Shown here piece by piece: positions 34,258 to 48,994 of a stretch of 64,000 nt of DNA (position 1 is the stretch's first letter; every line of letters begins with the position of its first letter). The notes beneath the pieces were generated by a model. It had not been told where the DNA came from. It did not search any database and worked only from the letters and a program-made list of their open reading frames with translations. Source of the DNA: Nannobrachium achirus (lineage: Eukaryota > Chordata > Actinopteri > Myctophiformes > Myctophidae); NCBI GenBank assembly GCA_963921795.1, contig OY997653.1:6554104-6618103 (forward strand). Direction: 5' to 3'. Both the position numbers and the translations under genes were made by a program.

Positions 34258-34801
34258 CTTCACCTGAAGTCTGGAGTCCACAGTCAGATCTGATCAGAAA
34301 TGATTGATATCCTGGAAGACTTGTAGAGAAATGACACAGACCAACTCTTCTTATACTAGAGAGTCTGAGATGGAGCCACAAACTGCTTTGGACAATTGGC
34401 CAAAGAGAACAATAGGACCACCTCTCCACCAATCACAATCTAACATACTATGCTCCCCCTCCCTCCTCCCCAGACATGTTCCAAGCTACCTTCAACTAAT
34501 AAAGTGATAACACAATAATCTACACATGACATGAATTGTTGTATCAGCTTCGATATACTAACCTATCTTTACAAATACCATATCTTTATCCATTATGGAA
34601 GAGGTGGCCCGCCCAATAGGCAGAGTAGGCGACTGCCTAGGGCGCCATGAGGGAGGGAGGGCATCCGCCAATGTAGCCTACACATATACAAATGTTATAA
34701 AAATGCATTAATGTTACTTATACTTCCCTTAAAACGTGTTTCATTGTAGTGTGTAGTTTTGCTATATATTTGATGGATATAATTTGTTTTGTGCACCACA
34801 G

Positions 34802-35078
<277 letters not shown>

Positions 35079-35386
35079 TGTGATGATCAGTTCATCTACA
35101 TAACCATCATGGTTATGCTACACATGGTTGTGGTCTTTTTACAGGCAATTGTTATTAAGATGGCTAAACTGTTATAAACACATTGTGTATATATGGGCAT
35201 GTTTATTCTAGAACATGCTGGACTTTGTAAAGGCCACACTGCTATTCATTCTGCATGCCCTGCTGTCATTTACATGTTAAACAAATCAATGTCCTCGTGT
35301 GAAAGAGTCTCTCATCTCCATCTTGTTATTCAAGCAGAGCCATTAAGACACATTCAAGGCCATTCAAGTTCCTATAGAAACCTACT

Positions 35387-35390
35387 ATTT
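35387..35390. other. Deletion junction in unit 2 with 4-base filler
   Basis: AAACCTACT is followed by ATTT and then CACGGGTGAAG. In unit 1 the left part ends at 24606 and the right part starts at 25406, so 799 bases are missing and 4 are new. The lost DNA held the (GT)n tract, the AATAAA at 24639 and the 25083-25365 relic. Confidence 0.85.
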
Positions 35391-36540
35391 CACGGGTGAA
35401 GCAGAAAGCGAGTTGGGAACGCGTCGGGAGGGTGACACAGAGGGGGTGAGAATGGGCTGGTGCAATGGCAGTCCCACAGTGATCGGTGGGACGGGTACCT
35501 GGTGTGTGCAATGGCACCACACCCTTTAAAATGGCATCTGGACAGGCAGAGTGAGACTGCGTTTGTCCAGGTTGCCTGGTTCCTGCTTCACGCTGCTGGC
35601 GGTGTGTTGCCCTGTTTGTGCTTTTGGCATAATGGTAAGCCTTTGTTTTAATGTAGAGCTCTCTGGTTCTAGTTTGATTTATGCAGACATCCTCCAAGTT
35701 ACTTATATGTATGTTTTTGTAATAGACATTTGAGCTCAAGAATAGAAGACAGAGCTGAGAGCTGTCAGTGATGTGTGGTTGCACACAAGCTCGGAGGCAA
35801 AGGTAGGCCTGCCTTGTACTGCCACAGCACAAAGAGTCCCTATGTATAGCACCAGTTTATATCATGAGACTAATCAAATATTTATTTGTATTACAGATGT
35901 GCCCTTTGAACTGTTGAACCGCTGTTCTTTTTTACCCTTTTTTTGTTTGTACAGTTCGCTGCTACTTAATTGATGTTGCCCCAGTGGCTTTAAACTATAC
36001 TTCCACCCTAGTGGTTTAAGGCTAGTGTTTCTAACTTTGAACCACTGTCTTTGACTTGGTCATTGATGGGTTATTTTAGCTATGCTGCTAACATAGTTTG
36101 TTTTGCCTCAGTGGCTTTAAACTAACTTCCGCCCTAGTGGGTTAAAACTAACTTTAAACCACTGTCTCTGACTTGGTCATTGATGGGTTGTTCTGGCTGC
36201 CCCTAAAGACAGGGACATTCTTGGTTAATGGTTACACTGCTGATTGGCACTTAACTGTTTATTGCCCTTGTTTGCTGAGCTGTTCACAGGTTTTTATCAT
36301 TGGAGTATACTTGCAGTGATCTCTTTTGCTGTGCCTTTTTAATGCCAACTACACTTGGCTCTGAGTGTTTTTTCAGAGTGTTATAAGTGTTGTCTATCTT
36401 CCAATAGTAATCACTAGGATAGAGTTCTTAAAACATAATGATGTATATGCCATTAATTTAGGAGTGTAATGGTGTGTGAATTTGCTATTTGACCATAATG
36501 TGAGTATTGCGTATTGTTTTTATGCATTGTAATCTACAGT

Positions 36541-37083
36541 ATGATGCACTTGTGCATGTTTAAACCTGCAAAAGTCAAAAATATGGATGAAAAACATGCA
36601 ATGGCCAATGTCATTCCGGCTTGCATCCCCATTCCATTTGGACAGATAGGATTTGACCCAGACATGGATTCAGTTTTAGTGTTAGCATGTACAACGACAA
36701 AGGCAGAAGCTCTGCTCATTCTAATGAGTCATGCAGCAAGGCATAATATAACTGGAACACAACTTGAGGACTTGTTAAAGCTAATAAATACTCTGTTTGG
36801 CAAAGAGGTGTTACCCAGATCAAAATATTTGCTCAACAAGGTCTTTAAAAACAACTCGGATATAGTGGAGTTCCACTTCTACAGCAAGGCTGTAAGATGT
36901 ACACAAAAAGAAAAAGAGATAAAAGATGCAAACATTAAGCAGCTTTCTATTTGTAATAAAGTTGTGCTGTTTTTGCACAAAATGCCTAATGTAAATTGTT
37001 CATGTTTAGGGGAGAACGTCGGTCACATTATGTGTTGTAACGACTCACAGCAACCAATCGTGGCACCAGGCCAGATTCCATGA
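36541..37083 (+). CDS. Transposase-domain-like N-terminal exon, unit 2
   Basis: Encodes the same 180 residues as 26556-27098, with the same acceptor and stop. The GC-rich first-exon-like block upstream is here directly joined to the deletion junction, so sequence upstream of about 35391 differs from the other units. Confidence 0.4.
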   Translation: MMHLCMFKPAKVKNMDEKHAMANVIPACIPIPFGQIGFDPDMDSVLVLACTTTKAEALLILMSHAARHNITGTQLEDLLKLINTLFGKEVLPRSKYLLNKVFKNNSDIVEFHFYSKAVRCTQKEKEIKDANIKQLSICNKVVLFLHKMPNVNCSCLGENVGHIMCCNDSQQPIVAPGQIP

Positions 37084-37957
37084 CTTCCCCCCTAAAATGT
37101 TTTATTCGTGCCAGTATAGTCAGTAGGCTTAAAAATTGAAATTCATACATTAGGTTCTAATGTATGAAGGTTCTGGGTTGTTTTTGAAATGTGTCAGTGT
37201 AATTTGTAAGAGTTCCTAACTGGATGTTCCTTGTGTTGTTTCATTGACTTGCTTTTGATGACAATGAGCCACCATCAACCATCATTATGCACTACTTTAC
37301 TGACTGAATTACACATGAATGGTAAAGCCATCAATGACCCAACATTTTCTCTTGAATTCCCATACATTGTTGAGAAATACATTATCATACAACAACACAT
37401 AGGCAGTCGTTCTCACATGCCCTGGTTAGTTCTCACCGATCAGGTGTGGCATATTAGCATATTCATCATGAGGGGTTGTTCCTACAGGCTTGGCATAGTG
37501 GGTACTGGTATATTAATACACCCTGGCATTCTAAATGAGGGTACAGATATAGGGCAGAGTTTGAGATCCCATCAAGTTCATCCCACCAAGAAAAGTATTA
37601 CCAGGTCCTTTTATTAATCAGATTCATGACTGCGTTCTCTATGCTGATTGGATAATCATGATCTGTTTAATAATACATACCAAAAGGAGGGACAAAAAAA
37701 TCAATCCTGAAGGGTTTATTTGTCACTCACCTAGTACAATACGTAACATGTTGATGGGAAATGTTCTGCAAAGTGATAACACAACGCACAATGCAATATA
37801 ACAACATTGAATTATGGCTACTACAACGGCAATCATGAATAATTATACAAGAAATCCAAGTGCGTTTTTGTTTAGCAGACTTAAAAACAACATTGGGCCA
37901 TCATGTTACGTCTCTGATACTGTCTAATTAAACACTGTTCACAATATTTAATTTTCA

Positions 37958-38004
<47 letters not shown>

Positions 38005-38115
38005 TTTCATTTAGGCAAATTATATTTTTTTATTTTGAATAGACCACAATAAGGCCTGAGTGAATTATAGGGTGTGTAGTTAAGGGATGTTTGTCTAAAT
38101 TTACTCTGACACTGC

Positions 38116-39410
38116 TCACAGTTGTATGGTTGTGTCTCCGATGTGAATTCTTCTGTGTCGTTTAAGGCTGTCCATTTGAGAGAAGTGCTGTCCACAATGG
38201 TCACATCCATAGGGTTTCTCTCCAGTGTGAATTCTCTGGTGTCTTTTTAGGCTGGTCAAACTAGAGAAGCACTGTCCACACTGGTCACATCCATAGGGTT
38301 TCTCTCCAGTGTGAATTCTCTGGTGTGTTTTAAGGCTGGCCATTTGAGAGAAGTGTTGTCCACACTGATCACACCCATAAGGTTTCTCGCCTGTGTGAAT
38401 TCTCTGGTGTTTTTTAAGGTTGGACATTTGAGAAAAGTGTTGTCCACACTGATCACATTCATATGGTTTCTCCCCAGTATGGATTTTCCGGTGTTTTTTA
38501 AGGGTGGACAACACAGAGAAGTGTTGTCCACACTGATCACACCCATACGGTTTCTCTCCTTTGTGAATTCTCTGGTGGATTTTAAGGGTGGACAACACAG
38601 AGAAGCGATGTCCACACTGATCACATCCATACGGTTTCTCTCCTGTGTGAATTCTCTGGTGGATTTTAAGGGTGGACACCACAGAGAAGCGTTGTCCACA
38701 CTGATCACATTCATATGGTTTCTCTGCTGTGTGAATTCTCTGATGGATTTTAAGTTTGGAGATGCTAAGGAAGTGTTTTCCACACTGGTCACAGCAGTGT
38801 TGTTTTTGCTTAGCCAACCTCCTCTTTTCATTCACCTCTGGTAGGACAGGGAAGCCAGATTGATGATGCAACACTGGATTGGAAACAAAGACAAAAGAAA
38901 GATTTTTGAGACTTGGACTTTAAAGTTGTTAAAGGACAACTTTGACACTCACATAATTGGTCCTCACTAATGTTCATCATTAGCAATATATATTACAATG
39001 TTTAATATTGCAATGGCTTCCATTATAGCACATATTGTGCATCGTATAAATACATAAATCACATACTAAATACATACTATAATCATGTAAAATGTTGCCA
39101 AGATCCATATGACTTACCTTAAAAACATTTAATGTTGTTAAGGGATGTATTACATCCCATAACATAATAGTATTGTGTGCATGTCAGACTTCAGTAATAC
39201 TATTTTTGCATAGAAGAAATTACCTTCATCTAATCTGCATCAAAGATACAGGTCAAATTACAATTAAACAAAATGTTTAGAATAAGAATAAAGATTAAGA
39301 ATAAAATGTATATTGAGGAAACCCAACAGGGTGAAGGGAGGCAGAGTAAGTAACATACCAAGGTCTTTGTTTTCCTCCTGTTCATCAGAGTTGAGTTTGA
39401 GCGAGTTCAT
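38116..39410 (-). CDS. C2H2 zinc-finger protein A3, chimeric (exons 38116-38873, 39359-39410)
   Basis: Eight-finger chimera like A2, about 269 residues; finger 1 has Ser as in A1. The encoded protein is the same as A4. Polyadenylation signal at 37715-37720 (minus). Confidence 0.85.
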
Positions 39411-40665
39411 CTTATCCCGAAGTCTGGAGTCCACAGTCAGATCTGATCAGAAATGATTGATATCCTGGAAGACTTGTGGAGAAATGACACAGACCAACTC
39501 TTCTTATACTAGAGAGTCTGGGGTTAGGTAGTGCTCTGAATGATTGGCCAAAGACAACAATAGAACCATCTCTCCACCAATCACAATCTAGCATACTGTG
39601 CTCCACCCCTCCCTCCTCCCCCAGACATGCTCTATGCAACCTTCTACAAAAGTGGTAACAACATTATCTATTTATGACTAAAATATCATCATATTAAACA
39701 CTGCTTAATTTGCCAAATAACAGTATCAGTTGTTAAGATTGACAATATAAGTTGCCAATGAAACACAGAAGTTATAAGTGTTGTCAAATGTTGTCATTTT
39801 ATCAAATGGCCCCTTGCCTTTTTCTAGTGTTTCCCTATATTTTTCTAGTGTCTCCCATATATTCCCTATAATAGGGAGACATAAAGGAAGTCTGATCTAT
39901 CTAATCCATTTGTTTTGTTTTCATGTTATTACTAAAAGTTGAATAAACAGAATAACTTCTGTGGACTAATATCAATAGCACAAGTGACTGTGTGGAATTT
40001 CTTTGGCACAAGGACATTTCACTTTTTGGACTCAAGACTATTTAGACAAAATAAAAATGATCCATGTGTAATCAACAGCAAAGCTATGGAGGAAATAATA
40101 TTGAGAAGGACAAATATGTTGAGATGAGTATATTGCAATATGCAGCAATTGGTAGTGGGGCTTGTTCCACATGTCCAGTTAATATCTAACATGGACAGTG
40201 AAAGTCTACTGAACACTAGAGCCAGATTTTACTGAAGCTTTAGCATCACACCACTATAAAATTACAAAAAGGAACACCTTTTAATCCACATATGAGTGGC
40301 CCTATAATAATTATCTGAATTTAGCAGCTATAACAATAACACTATATATATATATCATTGAATAGGCACACATATAAACTATGGGACAAATACAATCAAT
40401 AACGTGGATATATTTACAGTGTCAACAGGATTCAACAATCTGAGCAGGAGTCAATAGAACAGACTCAAAGCAGCAATCTCTAATTCTATTCACCGAAAAT
40501 CCCTGCCTTAATGTATAGATTAATAAAACAATGAGAATTAAAAACTATTAACCACATGAACCCAATTGATTGAGCCAGCAACCCCAACCCCTTTTATTTT
40601 CTTTAGAATTGTATGTTGTATGTTTGCGTGTTACTGTATGCTTAATGTCTTATTATATTTTCTAG

Positions 40666-40917
40666 GTAGAACATGATGTGAGGCGTAACGCTGTGGCCAA
40701 ACTCTCTGACGGTCCGCACACAGTCCGTGGCAACACTGGCCTGAGCTTCAAAGTGAAACGCCACAAAAGAAAGACGGTCTACAAGCCAGCATGTGTTTGG
40801 GGTTCGGGTCAGAGCTGCCAGGCCTGCAAGAGAAGTCATACACTACGACTCACACGAAGAGTGGAGGCAGAGTCGACTTCGCCTCACTGTGGCTCCGTTC
40901 TATACCTGCATCAGTGA
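40666..40917 (+). CDS. 84-codon unrecognised terminal exon, unit 3
   Basis: Copy of the exon at 19905, protein identical to the unit 2 copy. The same doubts apply. Confidence 0.35.
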   Translation, partial: VEHDVRRNAVAKLSDGPHTVRGNTGLSFKVKRHKRKTVYKPACVWGSGQSCQACKRSHTLRLTRRVEAESTSPHCGSVLYLHQ

Positions 40918-42559
40918 TAGTCTTGTGTCCACCCACTTCCACTAAGTGCCCTCTGCTGTGTGTGAGGAAATGCTGAAAAGTCACTAAACTTGCTGAAGTA
41001 CAAGATTGATGAACTTTTACTTGAATGCATAAGTCCATTTTGTTGATACGTTATACTTCTACAACACTACATATCCATATCCAACCCCACATATCCACTG
41101 CTCCTGCACCACCCATGTTATGATAATTTGTGTAATGACACAAACAGTTGCCGTTGCATAACATTACATATGATATTGCATTGGAAGATAAAGTGACTGA
41201 GAAGTATGAACCATTCACATGTTTGCACATCATGCATTTCCCTTGTCCATTATCTTAATTTATTGTATGTAAGATGTAACAGATGTAATAAAAAATCTTG
41301 AATCTTGATCCCTGTTTGTGTCTTCATTGCCACGTTCAGTGCAGGAATGTACACTGGTAATACTGCTATTAAAAGCCTATCACCTTACCTTTACTATTAA
41401 TGTGATGCAATGTGTGTGCAATGCAAATGAGTGTGATCTAGTGCCATAACCAAGACTAACTTGAGATTCCTCAATCGATGCCCCCACTCTCCTGTCTAGC
41501 ATCAGGTTGTTAAGCGCTGCAGTGTTTTTAGCACACAAACTTACGTTTATGTGGGAATCCATGGTGAATGGTACACCCACTGCACCTGAACTTATCCAAC
41601 ATGATATCATTAGCAAACAGGGTGGAGAGACCATCTGTTTGGTACTATACTCCTGTCCCGTTTCAGGGGAACCAACTTATTAAGCAGCTTTCTATTTGTA
41701 ATAGTTTGTAAAAGTTGTCCTGTTTTTTGCACAAAATACCTAATGTAAATTGTTCATGTTTAGGGGAGAAAGTCGGTCACATTATGTGTTGTAACGACTC
41801 ACAGCAACCAATCGTGGCACCAGGCCAGATTCCATGACTTCCCCCCTAAAATGTTTTATTCATGCCAGTATAGTCAGTAGGCTTAAAAAAAACTGGATGT
41901 TCCTTGTGTTGTTTCATTGACTTGCTTTTGATGACAATGAGCCACCATCAATCATCATTATGCACTACTTGCATAATGATGATACTGACTGAATTACACA
42001 TGAATGGTAAAGCCATCAATGACCCAACATTTTCTCTTGAATTCCCATACATTGTTGAGAAATACCTTATCATACAACAACACATAGGCAGTGGGAGGGT
42101 CGTTCTCACATGCCCTGGTTAGTTCTCACCTATCGGGTGTGGCATATTAGCATATCATCATGAGGGGTTGTTCCTACAGGCGTGGCATAGTGGGTACTGG
42201 TATATTAATACATCCTGGCATTCTAAATGAGGGTACAGATAGGGCAGTTTGAAATCCCATCAAGTTCATCCCACCAAGAAAAGTTACCAGGTCCTTTTAT
42301 TAATCAGATTCATGACTGCGTTCTCTATGCTGATTGGATAATCATGATCTGTTTAATAATACATACAAAAAGGAGGGACAAAAAAATCAATCATGAAGGG
42401 TTTATTTGTCACTCACCTAGTACAATACGTAACATGTTGATGGGAAATGTTCTGCAAAGTGATAACACAACGCACAATGCAATATAACAACATTGAATTA
42501 TGGCTACTACAACGGCAATCATGAATATACAAGAAATCCAAATGCGTTTTTTAGCAGAC

Positions 42560-42636
42560 TTAAAAACAACATTGGGTCATCATGTTACGTTTCTGATACA
42601 GTCTAATTAAACACTGTTCACAGTATTTAATTTTCA

Positions 42637-42720
<84 letters not shown>

Positions 42721-44275
42721 CATTTAGGCAAATTAAAAAATATATTTTGAATTGACCACGTCCTGACCAAGTCCTGAGTGAATTATATGGTTTGTAGTTA
42801 AGGGATGTTTGTCTAAATTTACTCTGACACTGGTCACAGTTGTATGTTTGTTTCTCCGGTGTGAATTCTTCTGTGTTGTTTAAGGCTGTCCAGTCGAGAG
42901 AAGTGCTGTCCACACTGGTCACATCCATATAGGGTTTCTCTCCAGTGTGAATTCTCTGGTGTGTTTTAAGGTGGGCCATGTCAGAGAAGTGCTGTCCACA
43001 CTGGTCACATCCATAGGGTTTCTCTCCAGTGTGAATTCTCTGGTGTCTTTTAAGGTTGGTCCTGTGAGAGAAGTGTTGTCCACAGGGATCACACCCATAG
43101 GGTTTCTCTCCAGTGTGAATTCTTTGGTGTGTGTTTAAGGTGAATATTGTAGAGAAGTGTTGTCCACACTGATCACATCCATAGGGTTTCTCTCCAGTGT
43201 GAATTCTCTGGTGTCTTTTTAGGCTGGTCAAACTAGAGAAGCACTGTCCACACTGGTCACATGCACATGGTTTCTCTCCGGTGTGAATTCTCTGGTGGGT
43301 TTTAAGGTTGGACAACACAGAGAAGCGTTGTCCACACTGATCACATTCATATGGTTTCTCTCCAGTGTGAATTCTTTGGTGTGTGTTTAAGGTGAATATT
43401 GTAGAGAAGTGTTGTCCACACTGATCACATCCATAGGGTTTCTCTCCAGTGTGAATTCTCTGGTGGCTTTCAAGGTTGGACAACCCAGAGAAGCGTTGTC
43501 CACACTGATCACATTCATATGGTTTCTCTCCTGTGTGAATCTTCAGGTGGCTTTTAAGGCCGAACAATTTAGAGAAGTGTTGTCCACAATGATCACACCC
43601 ATACGGTTTCTCTCCTGTGTGAATTCTCTGGTGGATTTTAAGGGTGGACAACACAGAGAAGCGTTGTCCACACTGATCACATTCATATGGTTTTTCTCCA
43701 GTGTGAACTCTCTGGTGTATTTTAAGTATGGAGATCTTAGGGAAGTGTTTTCCACACTGATCACAGCAGTGTAGTTTTTGCTTAGCCAATCTTCTTTTTT
43801 CATTCACCTCTGGTAGGACAAGGAAACCAGGCAGATGATGCAACACTGGAATGGAAACAAAGGAACAAATGTTAGACATTACTTAGTGGACTTGATTACT
43901 TAGTGGATTAGTCAATGTTAACTTATTTGCACATTATATGAAGACATAAAATGAGAAAACATAATTAAATCACCACAACATTTTGTCAAGTACCAATTGT
44001 CTCAAAATCTTACAACAAAGGTTAATCATATTTGGAGATTGTGATTAGAGAAGAGAAACAATGTGTGTTAAAATGTGTATTCTGTATGACTGTGGTGAAC
44101 AACAGAAATGAGCTAAAGGTCAAATCACAATGAAACAAAATATAAGTTAAGAATAAAAAATGATCTTGATAATATCAACGGAAAAAACAGGGAATTAGAG
44201 TAAGTAACATATACCATGGTCTTTGGGTTCCCCCTGTTCAGCAGAAATGTCCCTGGTGGGGTTGAGAGAGTTCAT
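42560..44275 (-). CDS. C2H2 zinc-finger protein B3 (exons 42560-43845, 44215-44275)
   Basis: Ten fingers as in B1, about 448 residues, the longest of the B copies. The frame passes through the whole (TG)n tract (42640-42718) as a His-Thr repeat of about 26 residues and ends in about 25 further residues read from the 3' flank. The extra length depends only on the microsatellite and the adjacent A-run. Confidence 0.85.
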
Positions 44276-44819
44276 CTTCACCTGAAGTCTGGAGTCCACA
44301 GTCAGATCTGATCAGAAATGATTGATATCCTGGAAGACTTGTAGAGAAATGACACAGACCAACTCTTCTTATACTAGAGAGTCTGAGATGGAGCCACAAA
44401 CTGCTTTGGACAATTGGCCAAAGAGAACAATAGGACCACCTCTCCACCAATCACAATCTAACATACTATGCTCCCCCTCCCTCCTCCCCAGACATGTTCC
44501 AAGCTACCTTCAACTAATAAAGTGATAACACAATAATCTACACATGACATGAATTGTTGTATCAGCTTCGATATACTAACCTATCTTTACAAATACCATA
44601 TCTTTATCCATTATGGAAGAGGTGGCCCGCCCAATAGGCAGAGTAGGCGACTGCCTAGGGCGCCATGAGGGAGGGAGGGCATCCGCCAATGTAGCCTACA
44701 CATATACAAATGTTATAAAAATGCATTAATGTTACTTATACTTCCCTTAAAACGTGTTTCATTGTAGTGTGTAGTTTTGCTATATATTTGATGGATATAA
44801 TTTGTTTTGTGCACCACAG

Positions 44820-45096
<277 letters not shown>

Positions 45097-45573
45097 TGTG
45101 ATGATCAGTTCATCTACATAACCATCATGGTTATGCTACACATGGTTGTGGTCTTTTTACAGGCAATTGTTATTAAGATGGCTAAACTGTTATAAACACA
45201 TTGTGTATATATGGGCATGTTTATTCTAGAACATGCTGGACTTTGTAAAGGCCACACTGCTATTCATTCTGCATGCCCTGCTGTCATTTACATGTTAAAC
45301 AAATCAATGTCCTCGTGTGAAAGAGTCTCTCATCTCCATCTTGTTATTCAAGCAGAGCCATTAAGACACATTCAAGGCCATTCAAGTTCCTATAGAAACC
45401 TACTTTGTGCAGTATTCCTCAAAATTCCTTCAGAACAATAAACCCTGGTGTGGTGAAGGAACAATGCTTGCAGTATTCATAGTGTTGCATTCCTGTACAT
45501 CACAGCTGCTAACTAAACAGTTCATGAAGATGTTTGTGAAGGTCTCTTGACAAGACACATGTGTGCCTAAGAC

Positions 45574-45732
<159 letters not shown>

Positions 45733-47407
45733 AATGTGTCTGTGTGCTTGCGTGTGTGTGTATATATTGGGTCAGTGCAGCTGTATGTTTGTTTTGTCTT
45801 TCACTTGCTTCATTGACGTTGGTGCCACATGCATGTGTGTGAGATGGAGGGAGAGGCTGTGAAGAGCTCAGCCATGTACCGATCTGTCATCACCATACTG
45901 TGATTTAATCATTATTACAGATGTAAGCATGTTCGTACAAAAAGGAGGAACAAAACAATCAATCATGAAGGGTTTATTTGTCACTCACCTAGTACGATAC
46001 GTAACATGTTGATGGGAAATATTCAGCAAAGTGATAACACAACGCACAATGCAATATAACAAGATTGAATTGTGGTTACTACAACAGCAATCATGAATAT
46101 ACAAGAAATCCAAATGCGTTTTTGTTCATAACAGTTTAGCAGACTTAAAGAACACCATTGGGTTATCATGTTACGTCGCTGATACTGTCTAATTAAACAC
46201 TGTTCACAATGACACATATGTGCAATCAACATATTCTCACCTCGTTCCAAAGCGTCGCACGGGTGAAGCAGAAAGCGAGTTGGGAACGCGTCGGGAGGGT
46301 GACACAGAGGGGGTGAGAATGGGCTGGTGCAATGGCAGTCCCACAGTGATCGGTGGGACGGGTACCTGGTGTGTGCAATGGCACCACACCCTTTAAAATG
46401 GCATCTGGACAGGCAGAGTGAGACTGCGTTTGTCCAGGTTGCCTGGTTCCTGCTTCACGCTGCTGGCGGTGTGTTGCCCTGTTTGTGCTTTTGGCATAAT
46501 GGTAAGCCTTTGTTTTAATGTAGAGCTCTCTGGTTCTAGTTTGATTTATGCAGACATCCTCCAAGTTACTTATATGTATGTTTTTGTAATAGACATTTGA
46601 GCTCAAGAATAGAAGACAGAGCTGAGAGCTGTCCGTGATGTGTGGTTGCACACAAGCTCGGAGGCAAAGGTAGGCCTGCCTTGTACTGCCACAGCACAAA
46701 GAGTCCCTATGTATAGCACCAGTTTATATCATGAGACTAATCAAATATTTATTTGTATTACAGATGTGCCCTTTGAACTGTTGAACCGCTGTTCTTTTTT
46801 ACCCTTTTTTTGTTTGTACAGTTCGCTGCTACTTAATTGATGTTGCCCCAGTGGCTTTAAACTATACTTCCACCCTAGTGGTTTAAGGCTAGTGTTTCTA
46901 ACTTTGAACCACTGTCTTTGACTTGGTCATTGATGGGTTATTTTAGCTATGCTGCTAACGTAGTTTGTTTTGCCTCAGTGGCTTTAAACTAACTTCCGCC
47001 CTAGTGGGTTAAAACTAACTTTAAACCACTGTCTCTGACTTGGTCATTGATGGGTTGTTCTGGCTGCCCCTAAAGACAGGGACATTCTTGGTTAATGGTT
47101 ACACTGCTGATTGGCACTTAACTGTTTATTGCCCTTGTTTGCTGAGCTGTTCACAGGTTTTTATCATTGGAGTATACTTGCAGTGATCTCTTTTGCTGTG
47201 CCTTTTTAATGCCAACTACACTTGGCTCTGAGTGTTTTTTCAGAGTGTTATAAGTGTTGTCTATCTTCCAATAGTAATCACTAGGATAGAGTTCTTAAAA
47301 CATAATGATGTATATGCCATTAATTTAGGAGTGTAATGGTGTGTGAATTTGCTATTTGACCATAATGTGAGTATTGCGTATTGTTTTTATGCATTGTAAT
47401 CTACAGT

Positions 47408-47950
47408 ATGATGCACTTGTGCATGTTTAAACCTGCAAAAGTCAAAAATATGGATGAAAAACATGCAATGGCCAATGTCATTCCGGCTTGCATCCCCATT
47501 CCATTTGGACAGATAGGATTTGACCCAGACATGGATTCAGTTTTAGTGTTAGCATGTACAACGACAAAGGCAGAAGCTCTGCTCATTCTAATGAGTCATG
47601 CAGCAAGGCATAATATAACTGGAACACAACTTGAGGACTTGTTAAAGCTAATAAATACTCTGTTTGGCAAAGAGGTGTTACCCAGATCAAAATATTTGCT
47701 CAACAAGGTCTTTAAAAACAACTCGGATATAGTGGAGTTCCACTTCTACAGCAAGGCTGTAAGATGTACACAAAAAGAAAAAGAGATAAAAGATGCAAAC
47801 ATTAAGCAGCTTTCTATTTGTAATAAAGTTGTGCTGTTTTTGCACAAAATGCCTAATGTAAATTGTTCATGTTTAGGGGAGAACGTCGGTCACATTATGT
47901 GTTGTAACGACTCACAGCAACCAATCGTGGCACCAGGCCAGATTCCATGA
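47408..47950 (+). CDS. Transposase-domain-like N-terminal exon, unit 3
   Basis: Same 180 residues as the unit 1 copy, with the full upstream context (GC-rich block near 46252-46501, tandem dimer near 46843-47062). Confidence 0.4.
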   Translation: MMHLCMFKPAKVKNMDEKHAMANVIPACIPIPFGQIGFDPDMDSVLVLACTTTKAEALLILMSHAARHNITGTQLEDLLKLINTLFGKEVLPRSKYLLNKVFKNNSDIVEFHFYSKAVRCTQKEKEIKDANIKQLSICNKVVLFLHKMPNVNCSCLGENVGHIMCCNDSQQPIVAPGQIP

Positions 47951-48824
47951 CTTCCCCCCTAAAATGTTTTATTCGTGCCAGTATAGTCAGTAGGCTTAAA
48001 AATTGAAATTCATACATTAGGTTCTAATGTATGAAGGTTCTGGGTTGTTTTTGAAATGTGTCAGTGTAATTTGTAAGAGTTCCTAACTGGATGTTCCTTG
48101 TGTTGTTTCATTGACTTGCTTTTGATGACAATGAGCCACCATCAACCATCATTATGCACTACTTTACTGACTGAATTACACATGAATGGTAAAGCCATCA
48201 ATGACCCAACATTTTCTCTTGAATTCCCATACATTGTTGAGAAATACATTATCATACAACAACACATAGGCAGTCGTTCTCACATGCCCTGGTTAGTTCT
48301 CACCGATCAGGTGTGGCATATTAGCATATTCATCATGAGGGGTTGTTCCTACAGGCTTGGCATAGTGGGTACTGGTATATTAATACACCCTGGCATTCTA
48401 AATGAGGGTACAGATATAGGGCAGAGTTTGAGATCCCATCAAGTTCATCCCACCAAGAAAAGTATTACCAGGTCCTTTTATTAATCAGATTCATGACTGC
48501 GTTCTCTATGCTGATTGGATAATCATGATCTGTTTAATAATACATACCAAAAGGAGGGACAAAAAAATCAATCCTGAAGGGTTTATTTGTCACTCACCTA
48601 GTACAATACGTAACATGTTGATGGGAAATGTTCTGCAAAGTGATAACACAACGCACAATGCAATATAACAACATTGAATTATGGCTACTACAACGGCAAT
48701 CATGAATAATTATACAAGAAATCCAAGTGCGTTTTTGTTTAGCAGACTTAAAAACAACATTGGGCCATCATGTTACGTCTCTGATACTGTCTAATTAAAC
48801 ACTGTTCACAATATTTAATTTTCA

Positions 48825-48886
<62 letters not shown>

Positions 48887-48994
48887 CATTTAGGCAAATT
48901 ATTTTTTTTTATTTTGAATAGACCACAATAAGGCCTGAGTGAATTATAGGGTGTGTAGTTAAGGGATGTTTGTCTAAATTTACTCTGACACTGC

